From the NCBI GenBank assembly GCA_014379275.1, contig JACMMA010000143.1:1-6409 (forward strand): DNA of 6,409 bases, in the 5' to 3' direction. Position 1 is the first letter of the stretch; each line of letters starts with the position of its first letter. The DNA comes from Armatimonadota bacterium. GTDB taxonomy: Bacteria > Armatimonadota > Armatimonadia > Armatimonadales > Armatimonadaceae. A model generated the notes under the pieces. The model worked only from the letters and a program-made list of their open reading frames with translations, was not told the origin of the DNA and did not search any database. The position numbers were made by a program, and so were the translations under genes. This document shows positions 1 through 4,607 of this stretch, in pieces.

Positions 1-673
1 GCTGCAAGATGCGCCCGCCGAACGCTACCACGCGCTCCTGCACATCCACGATCGGAAATATCAGCCGCCCGCGGAACTTGTCATAGGCGGAGCCGTCGCC
101 GCGCCGCGTGACCAACCCCGCCCGTTCGGCGTCCTCCAGGTGCACCCCTTGCTGGACTAGATAGCGGGACAACCCTTCCCATTCGTCCGGCGCGAAGCCG
201 ACCTGGAAATCTTCGAGCGTCTGGTGCGAGAGTTTACGCTTTTCATAAGCATACTCGGTAGCAAGCGGAGCGCGACGCAAAACTTGCTGATAGAAACGGG
301 TGGCAAGGGCGTTCGCGTGGAACACACGGTCCTTTTCGGTGCGGCTCCGGTCGGCGGCCTCGCGTTCGGCGGGCGTCGCGCCCTTTCGGGACAGCGTGAT
401 GCCGGCTTTCGCGGCGAGTCGCTCCGCCGCCTCGAAGAACGTCAGGTTTTCCGCTTTTTCGAGAAAGGTAAAAACATCGCCACCGACGCCGCACGCGCCG
501 AAACAGTGCCACCGTCCGCGCTCGGGGTCCACGGTGAAAGAGGGCGTGCGCTCGTTGTGAAACGGACAGATCCCCTTCCAGCGAGTGCCGGTTTTTTTGA
601 GCGGCGTATAGGTAGAAACTAGTTCCACAATGTCGGTGCGTTGCCGAATCGCTTCTTTTTCGCTGTCTTCCAC
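1..673 (-). CDS. dnaG: DNA primase DnaG, N-terminal part (runs off the left edge)
   Basis: This is the primase that makes RNA primers at the replication fork, working with the replicative helicase. Only the first 224 residues are present; family members are usually around 600 aa. A CHC2 zinc ribbon occupies about residues 30-68, with ligands Cys36, His39, Cys57 and Cys61 (CPFH...CFGAC). The spacing of the last pair is Cx3C rather than the commoner Cx2C. The GGDVFTF segment follows. The start of the catalytic core is recognisable at residues 199-222 (RGRLIFPIVD, then AFGGR). The TOPRIM domain and helicase-binding domain lie outside the window. I chose the GTG at 673 because it leaves 13 residues before the conserved DIVELVS, close to known primases. 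An in-frame ATG at 805 would add 44 arginine-rich residues unlike any primase I know. Neither start has a Shine-Dalgarno sequence. The gene is divergent from the membrane protein. The family is certain; the start is less so. Confidence 0.95.
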   Translation of the reverse strand, partial: MEDSEKEAIRQRTDIVELVSTYTPLKKTGTRWKGICPFHNERTPSFTVDPERGRWHCFGACGVGGDVFTFLEKAENLTFFEAAERLAAKAGITLSRKGATPAEREAADRSRTEKDRVFHANALATRFYQQVLRRAPLATEYAYEKRKLSHQTLEDFQVGFAPDEWEGLSRYLVQQGVHLEDAERAGLVTRRGDGSAYDKFRGRLIFPIVDVQERVVAFGGRILQ

Positions 674-680
674 AAGGGGT

Positions 681-686
681 AGTGTA
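681..686 (-). promoter_or_regulatory. Possible -10 box for a leaderless dnaG transcript
   Basis: On the minus strand TACACT ends 7 nt before the GTG chosen for dnaG. A transcript started from it would begin at or within a base or two of the start codon, which would explain why no ribosome binding site is visible. There is no convincing -35 hexamer at 16-18 nt upstream (GGAGAT at 17 nt), so the support is weak. Confidence 0.2.
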
Positions 687-866
687 CCCGATATTGTGAA
701 AGGATCTCCGCGAAGCCCAGACCGCCGCTCCCGGTCGCCGAAGCCGCATTCCCGAGCGAGACGGGAAGGGCTTCCCCGCCCGCGAAACGAAATAAAAATC
801 GCCATTGTAAGCAAGATTACTCTATCTTTCGGTAGAGCTGTTACAGAAAGAAATGGTGTAATGTAT

Positions 867-872
867 AGGAGG
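867..872 (+). promoter_or_regulatory. Orphan Shine-Dalgarno-like AGGAGG in the leader
   Basis: AGGAGG matches the anti-Shine-Dalgarno core fully, but no usable start codon follows at 5-10 nt. The nearest is a GTG at 886, which is followed by one codon and a TAG. The membrane-protein start is about 95 nt away. The site could pair with CTCCT at 933-937, the left arm of the hairpin that otherwise hides AGGAGT at 941-946, so alternative leader folds are possible. It may equally be chance. Confidence 0.25.
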
Positions 873-966
873 GAAATCACAACCCGGTGCCGTAGCCTCT
901 TTCCAGTTAGCAGACAAGTAAGTCCTTGGCGACTCCTCGCAGGAGTAGACCCTGAGAAACCGTCAC

Positions 967-2820
967 ATGCCCTTTTCTGTACCCGTTTCCGCCGTACCTG
1001 TTTTGACGGACCCCCCCATGCTTACCGCGCTCTCCATGGTCGCGGTTGCCGCGGGACGGCGCGCCTTGCTATGGTCGCAAATGCCGCTCCATGACGCGTC
1101 GCTCCCGGAACGCACCGTTTTCCGGGCCGCGGTCGGCTTCGGGCTACTCCAGTTCATATTTTTCGCGCTCGCCGCGGCGGGCGTCCTCTCGCCGCGCTCG
1201 CTACAAATCGCCGCGCTACTTGTCGCCGCTCTTTGCGGCTACGACATAGCCTTGCTGGGGCGGGGGGCGGCGCGGGCGGGCAAAGAGTTTCTCCGCCAGC
1301 GGATACCGGCTCTCGGCTGGGCGTTGCTCCTCGTCGCTGCCGCCGTACTGCTGTGCCGTTTCGCCTATCTTCTCTGCCCGCCGGTCGATTACGACGGACT
1401 TTTCTACCACCTGACTGCACCCAAACGGTACCTGGAGCAGGGCGGGTTCGTGTATCTACCGGCACTCACCTGTAGCAACTACCCGCTCGGATGGGAAATG
1501 CTGATGGGCGTGTGCCTCGCACTCGTCGACGACACGTCCGCGAAAGGCGTCCACTACATCGCCGGGCTACTGCTCCTCCTTACCGTGTACGCGCTGGGCG
1601 CACGACTCTCCGGCCGGAAAAGTGTCGGGGCCGTGTCCGCCGCGCTAACCCTACCGTTCATGGAATCCGGCATGAGTTGGGGCTACGTGGACCTCGCGCA
1701 CTCGTTTTATTTTTGTGCGGCGACGCTGGCATTCTTGCGCTACGTCCGGACCCGCGATTCGCGCGACCTGTTTCTGTGCGCCGTCCTTTCCGGATTGACG
1801 GCGTGTGTCAAAATCAGCGGACTATGCGCACCGGTCCTATTCGCGTTTCTCGCCACACTCTCCCTGCGCGAATTCGGGACGACATGGCGGTCGATCCTGC
1901 GTACAATGGTCCCCTTCTTGATCGTCGGATTTCTGCCCGTCGCGCCGTGGCTACTGAAAACATGGGTGATAACCGGCAATCCGGTCTACCCGATGCTGTC
2001 GCAGCTGTTCCCGACGCCGGACTGGTATCCTCTCGTCCGCGCCGACTTCCACGAGTTCCACCAGAAATTTCAGTGGGCCCGATTCTCCAATTGGAACGGA
2101 ACCACGCGCTCCGCCATCCTCCTTGTCACGGTTACCGTCATCGTAGCTGCCACCCTGCTCACCGCATCCCGTTTGAAAAGGGGGGGCGGCGGGCGATATG
2201 CCGTTCTTGTTCTGGGGACGTTCCTCCTGCTCACGGTCAGTTCCACCGGCTTGTATCAGCGGTACGTGATGTATCTCATGCCTCTGACTGTCGCACTGAC
2301 CGTCTCGGTGGTGGCGAGTTGGCGCAGGGAGGGCATCTGGATGGCGGGGGGGATAGCACTGTGCCTGTGTACTGCGTCGCTACTTAAAATGTCCGGCGGT
2401 CTTCCGGAGGCGGTGCGGACCGCATTCGGCGTCACGACGCGGCGGGAATACCTGGAGAAAAACATGGCTAGCCTGGCCATCTGGGACACGGTGAACGGGT
2501 TGCCGCCGTCGGCACAGGTTCTGTCGCTGTCCGACCGCACATACTACAGTGACCGGTTCTGCTATGTCGCCACGCCGCTACTACAAGGGCGCTTCCGCTA
2601 CGACGACTACGCCAATTTTTCGCGTGACGTGGAGCGCGACGGGATAACGCATGTGGTAACGCCCGCACCCGGATCGAGTGCGGACGCGACCAGTCGGTTC
2701 GCGGTGGCGCGGAACGGTGCCGCGTTCGTGGACCGACTGGTCCACACGCGCGGGGAACTGCTTCTGTATACGGAGTCCTACAGCCTGTACAAGTTACGCC
2801 CGGCGGAGGCGCGGAAATGA
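967..2820 (+). CDS. Polytopic membrane protein, GT-C-type glycosyltransferase-like
   Basis: A 617-aa integral membrane protein with roughly ten or more hydrophobic segments between residues 15 and 470, then a soluble C-terminal part of about 140 residues. It resembles lipid-carrier-dependent (GT-C, PMT/ArnT-like) glycosyltransferases. After a membrane segment at about 116-136 comes an acidic loop, VDYDGLFYHLTAPKRYL at 140-156, with Asp141 and Asp143 as candidate catalytic or metal-binding residues. TGNPVYPML at 336-344 is a loop motif I associate with such membrane proteins. By analogy it would move a sugar from a polyprenyl-phosphate donor on the outer side of the cytoplasmic membrane; donor and acceptor are unknown. 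The start is uncertain: ATG 967 gives the longest frame without a visible RBS, and ATG 1018 directly follows a run of seven C. Two runs of seven G lie inside the gene (2180-2186 and 2346-2352). It is the only plus-strand gene, divergent from dnaG and convergent with the secreted-protein gene, with no glycan-pathway neighbour in view. The GT-C assignment is inference from topology and motifs. Confidence 0.8.
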   Translation: MPFSVPVSAVPVLTDPPMLTALSMVAVAAGRRALLWSQMPLHDASLPERTVFRAAVGFGLLQFIFFALAAAGVLSPRSLQIAALLVAALCGYDIALLGRGAARAGKEFLRQRIPALGWALLLVAAAVLLCRFAYLLCPPVDYDGLFYHLTAPKRYLEQGGFVYLPALTCSNYPLGWEMLMGVCLALVDDTSAKGVHYIAGLLLLLTVYALGARLSGRKSVGAVSAALTLPFMESGMSWGYVDLAHSFYFCAATLAFLRYVRTRDSRDLFLCAVLSGLTACVKISGLCAPVLFAFLATLSLREFGTTWRSILRTMVPFLIVGFLPVAPWLLKTWVITGNPVYPMLSQLFPTPDWYPLVRADFHEFHQKFQWARFSNWNGTTRSAILLVTVTVIVAATLLTASRLKRGGGGRYAVLVLGTFLLLTVSSTGLYQRYVMYLMPLTVALTVSVVASWRREGIWMAGGIALCLCTASLLKMSGGLPEAVRTAFGVTTRREYLEKNMASLAIWDTVNGLPPSAQVLSLSDRTYYSDRFCYVATPLLQGRFRYDDYANFSRDVERDGITHVVTPAPGSSADATSRFAVARNGAAFVDRLVHTRGELLLYTESYSLYKLRPAEARK

Positions 2821-2881
2821 CGAGACATCCGCACCTGTCGAAGACGAATAGGCAATCTCTTAAGGGACTTTTTATTTTTAG

Positions 2882-2908
2882 GTATCGGAGGTTGAAACTT
2901 TCCGATAC
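2882..2908. terminator. Hairpin between two convergent genes
   Basis: Perfect 8-bp arms GTATCGGA and TCCGATAC enclose an 11-nt loop, with the minus-strand stop codon of the secreted-protein gene only 3 nt away. The position between convergent stops suggests transcription termination. However, the T-rich run T5-A-T5 (2869-2879) lies on the 5' side in the plus direction. On the minus strand the hairpin is followed by A-rich sequence, so it is not a canonical intrinsic terminator in either direction. It could instead block exonucleases at the mRNA 3' end. Confidence 0.4.
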
Positions 2909-2911
2909 GCG

Positions 2912-3637
2912 CTACTTTCCGCGATCCAATCCCTTTTCGATCTTCGTACTCCAACCTGGGATCTCGGCTTTGGACGGAGCAGTTATATTGAAACTGGTCT
3001 TGTCACTATTGATGACGACAGTGACATCCTGTGCGACCGGAGAAAGAACCACGGTCAGATTTGCTCGTCCCCCGGCGGGTTTCCAGACGCCTCGGTCCAT
3101 GTGTTCGGGTACGGTCGAGAAGGTACGCAGGATCAGCGAAGCCGATGTCGGGGAAACTTCCGGCTGGGTCGCTTCGAGCGTGAGCGAGATCAGCGGTTTT
3201 AGTTTGGCAAGCAGCTCGGTGACGTCGCCTTGGTTCGCCTCGCGGGCGTTGCTGTTGGCGGATTCGACATTTTCGAGGTCGCCCAACCCGATCCGTTTGG
3301 CATAATCGTTGATGTCGCGTGCCGCTCCGAAAGTTGCTCTGATTCCCTTTTCGCTGAGCATGACTTTCCACGCCTCCTCGGAAAGTTTAAAGGTCATCAT
3401 TTCATTCACGACGCGGGAGGGCCAGAAATCCTGGCTGTTTACCTCGCGAACGCGGGCGACGAGTTCGGCTTTGTTGGCAGCCGCGACGTCCGCGCTAACG
3501 GGCGAACCGGCATAGGTTGAAGACTTCATGGGCGGCTTAACAGCTTTCTTCACGGGCGGTGCGGCGTTGACAGAAATTGCTACACCAATCAGAGTAATAC
3601 TCAGCAAGAACGGTATTTGCTTCAAAAAATTGGACAT
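2912..3637 (-). CDS. Secreted protein of unknown function (241 aa)
   Basis: I do not recognise this family. Residues 1-25 look like a signal peptide: a short N-terminus with Lys6, a hydrophobic stretch from about 8 to 22, and a likely cleavage after VNA at 23-25. A Pro/Lys-rich linker (PPVKKAVKPPMKSS, 27-40) follows. Residues 50-150 are mostly predicted-helical and charged (ANKAELVARVREVNSQ, KLSEEAWKVMLSEKG), and the last 90 residues look beta-rich (ANLTVVLSPVAQDVTVVIN, 192-210). There are no cysteines, no lipobox, no LPXTG and no obvious catalytic motif. Export across the cytoplasmic membrane is the only firm prediction. The ATG start is supported by GAAAGG 6 nt upstream. The gene lies downstream of clpP but beyond its strong hairpin, with its own promoter-like sequence, so it is probably transcribed separately. 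It is convergent with the membrane-protein gene. It is a real gene by codon pattern and signal peptide; function is unknown. Confidence 0.8.
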   Translation of the reverse strand: MSNFLKQIPFLLSITLIGVAISVNAAPPVKKAVKPPMKSSTYAGSPVSADVAAANKAELVARVREVNSQDFWPSRVVNEMMTFKLSEEAWKVMLSEKGIRATFGAARDINDYAKRIGLGDLENVESANSNAREANQGDVTELLAKLKPLISLTLEATQPEVSPTSASLILRTFSTVPEHMDRGVWKPAGGRANLTVVLSPVAQDVTVVINSDKTSFNITAPSKAEIPGWSTKIEKGLDRGK

Positions 3638-3643
3638 GTGTAA

Positions 3644-3649
3644 CCTTTC
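3644..3649 (-). promoter_or_regulatory. Ribosome binding site of the secreted-protein gene
   Basis: On the minus strand GAAAGG sits 6 nt before the ATG at 3637. It is a moderate match to the Shine-Dalgarno sequence at good spacing and supports that start. Confidence 0.5.
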
Positions 3650-3697
3650 GGGTCGCGCCGTCGAAACACTTTCTCATAGTGGGACGGCTCGCTCGTA

Positions 3698-3724
3698 ATT
3701 ATCATAACCCTCCAGGAAAGTCGA
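3698..3724 (-). promoter_or_regulatory. Weak promoter candidate for the secreted-protein gene
   Basis: The minus strand reads TATGATAAT at 3706-3698, giving GATAAT (5 of 6 to TATAAT). TCGACT at 3724-3719 is a 4-of-6 match to TTGACA at a short 15-nt spacing. The leader would be about 50 nt. The position after the clpP hairpin makes an independent promoter here sensible, but the -35 match and spacing are poor. Confidence 0.3.
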
Positions 3725-3734
3725 GCCATGAGAC

Positions 3735-3750
3735 TAAAGTCCTAACTTTA
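3735..3750. repeat. Small perfect inverted repeat upstream of the secreted-protein promoter candidate
   Basis: TAAAGT and ACTTTA are perfect 6-bp arms around a 4-nt spacer (CCTA in the plus direction). It lies just upstream of the candidate -35 region, where an operator or activator site might be. It is short and AT-rich enough to arise by chance. Confidence 0.3.
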
Positions 3751-3810
3751 ATCGCGCATCGGGGGAATACGTCACCGAGTGCCGGATAGTATTTCTGTGC
3801 CACCGGACGA

Positions 3811-3872
3811 AAAGCGGAGGGCAGATCCGCCTCGTACGGTACTCGGTACGAGGCGGATCTGCCCTCCGCTTT
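3811..3872 (-). terminator. Very long perfect hairpin after clpP, probable terminator
   Basis: Two 27-nt arms (3811-3837 and 3846-3872) are exact reverse complements around an 8-nt loop, GGTACTCG. It begins 11 nt after the clpP TGA. On the minus strand the second arm ends in CCGCTTT and the next base is another T, giving a short T4 run. The arms begin and end with A3/T3, so the fold could end transcription in either direction. Each arm also contains GCGGA and TCCGC, so each can fold on itself. The stem is much longer than a usual intrinsic terminator and the T run is short. Confidence 0.75.
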
Positions 3873-3883
3873 CACTCTTCGGA

Positions 3884-4471
3884 TCAACGCTTATCGCGGG
3901 ACAATACCGAGTCCACCAAGCCATACGCGACGGCTTCATCGGGGTTCATGAAATAGTCGCGCTGGATGTCGTTTTTTATGCGGTCGAAATCCTGACCGGT
4001 GTGTCGCTGCAGAATGGCTGCGGTCTCATCGTTGGTTTTCAGTACTTCCCGTGCCTGGATCTCGATATCCATCGCGGTGCCTTGAAACCCGGACGACGCC
4101 TGATGGATCATCATGCGGGAGTGGGGAAGGGCATACCGCTTGCCTTTCGCCCCGCCGGCGAGAAGGACGGCTCCCATCGAGGCGGCAAACCCGACGCAGA
4201 TCGTGGACACGTCGCACTTGATGGTCTGCATCGTGTCATAGATCGCAAGACCCGCGTACACCGAGCCGCCCGGCGAGTTGATATACATGTCGATGTCGCG
4301 GTCGGGATCGTCCTTCTCCAGAAACAACAGTTCGGCGACGATCAAGTTTGCAATATGATCGTCCACCGCTTCGCCCAGAAAGATGATCCGGTCTTTGAGC
4401 AGACGGGAAAAAATGTCGTAAGCACGTTCCCCGCGCGCGGACTGCTCGACGACCATCGGAACCATAGCCAT
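3884..4471 (-). CDS. clpP: ATP-dependent Clp protease proteolytic subunit ClpP
   Basis: This is the serine peptidase that forms the double-heptamer chamber and degrades proteins fed by an AAA+ unfoldase (ClpX, ClpA or ClpC) in the cytoplasm. At 195 aa it has the usual mature length. The catalytic triad is complete at the standard positions: Ser98 in GFAASMGA, His123 in MMIHQ and Asp172 in QRDYFMN. The oxyanion-loop motif NSPGGS (65-70) is present. The start is set by a strong AAGGAG 6 nt before the ATG at 4471; upstream codons would read through the -10 box and the RBS. The N-terminus [20 protein letters not shown] is typical of ClpP, possibly with a short propeptide. It follows tig in the same direction after 136 nt. 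clpX, often next, is not found; a long hairpin ends the unit instead. Its unfoldase partner must be encoded elsewhere. Confidence 0.98.
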   Translation of the reverse strand: MAMVPMVVEQSARGERAYDIFSRLLKDRIIFLGEAVDDHIANLIVAELLFLEKDDPDRDIDMYINSPGGSVYAGLAIYDTMQTIKCDVSTICVGFAASMGAVLLAGGAKGKRYALPHSRMMIHQASSGFQGTAMDIEIQAREVLKTNDETAAILQRHTGQDFDRIKNDIQRDYFMNPDEAVAYGLVDSVLSRDKR

Positions 4472-4477
4472 ATTTCG

Positions 4478-4483
4478 CTCCTT
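4478..4483 (-). promoter_or_regulatory. Strong ribosome binding site that fixes the clpP start
   Basis: The minus strand carries AAGGAG with 6 nt to the ATG at 4471. This decides between that ATG and possible starts further upstream, including an ATG at 4486 that would overlap the RBS itself. Confidence 0.85.
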
Positions 4484-4495
4484 CATAACGATTTT

Positions 4496-4501
4496 ATTAT
4501 A
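4496..4501 (-). promoter_or_regulatory. Consensus -10 box for clpP
   Basis: A perfect TATAAT lies on the minus strand, 24 nt before the clpP start. Transcription would begin near 4489, giving a leader of about 18 nt that holds only the RBS. I see no good -35 hexamer at 16-18 nt, since TCCGCA there is a poor match to the sigma-70 consensus. An activator or another sigma factor may be involved, or the promoter may be weak. It supports clpP transcription independent of tig. Confidence 0.5.
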
Positions 4502-4521
4502 CGACAAATCGCCATAAATGC

Positions 4522-4581
4522 GGACGCCGCCGTAAATAACCTGTACCCGAAAGAGAGGGCACGATGTTTACGGCGGCGTCC
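4522..4581. repeat. Long inverted repeat between tig and clpP
   Basis: GGACGCCGCCGTAAA (4522-4536) and its exact reverse complement (4567-4581) enclose 30 nt. The spacer itself can form a small stem (CCC/GGG around TCTCTTTC on the minus strand). It starts 26 nt after the tig stop. It may act as the tig 3' end, but no T run follows on the minus strand (the next bases are GCATTTATGG), so it is not a canonical intrinsic terminator. It might also be an mRNA-stabilising hairpin, a protein-binding site or a dispersed repeat. Confidence 0.6.
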
Positions 4582-4607
4582 AGACTAACGACGTTCGAGA
4601 AATATGT

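Larger units (their letters stand above)
674..966. other. Divergent intergenic region between dnaG and the membrane protein
   Basis: These 293 bases carry no gene I can support. The part nearest dnaG (about 690-790) is GC-rich. The part from about 790 to 880 is AT-richer and is the likeliest place for a plus-strand promoter; TAATGT at 859-864 is a possible -10 box without a clear -35. Two small hairpins are visible: CTCTA/TAGAG (820-824 with 833-837) and the perfect ACTCCT-CGC-AGGAGT (932-946). A strong AGGAGG with no sensible start codon lies at 867-872. If transcription starts near 865-875, the membrane-protein mRNA would have a leader of roughly 90-100 nt that could be structured. It does not match any riboswitch consensus I can recall. 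Confidence 0.6.

Noticed and set aside
243..749. 168-codon minus-strand frame across the dnaG region
   Set aside because: It is out of frame with the clear primase reading, which contains the zinc ribbon and core motifs. It is arginine-rich with no family features.
840..966. Known riboswitch upstream of the membrane-protein gene
   Set aside because: I compared it from memory with TPP, c-di-GMP, THF, Mn2+ (yybP-ykoY), preQ1 and fluoride motifs; only fragments such as CCTGAGA matched, not in the right order or context.
630..1094. 154-codon plus-strand frame, including a sub-frame from the ATG at 861
   Set aside because: It overlaps dnaG and the membrane-protein start, has low-complexity Arg/Ser composition and no recognisable motif. 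The AGGAGG at 867 lies inside the sub-frame rather than before it.
1491..2387. 298-codon plus-strand frame inside the membrane-protein gene
   Set aside because: Its Arg/Pro-rich composition is typical of a shifted frame in GC-rich coding DNA. The overlapping frame has coherent membrane segments.
2817..3305. 162-codon plus-strand frame starting in an ATGA overlap with the membrane-protein stop
   Set aside because: The overlap looks operon-like, but most of the frame is antisense to the secreted-protein gene, which has a signal peptide and RBS. The product has no recognisable features.
3779..4588. 269-codon plus-strand frame antisense to clpP
   Set aside because: It is antisense to an intact ClpP and runs through the terminator hairpin and the tig-clpP inverted repeat.
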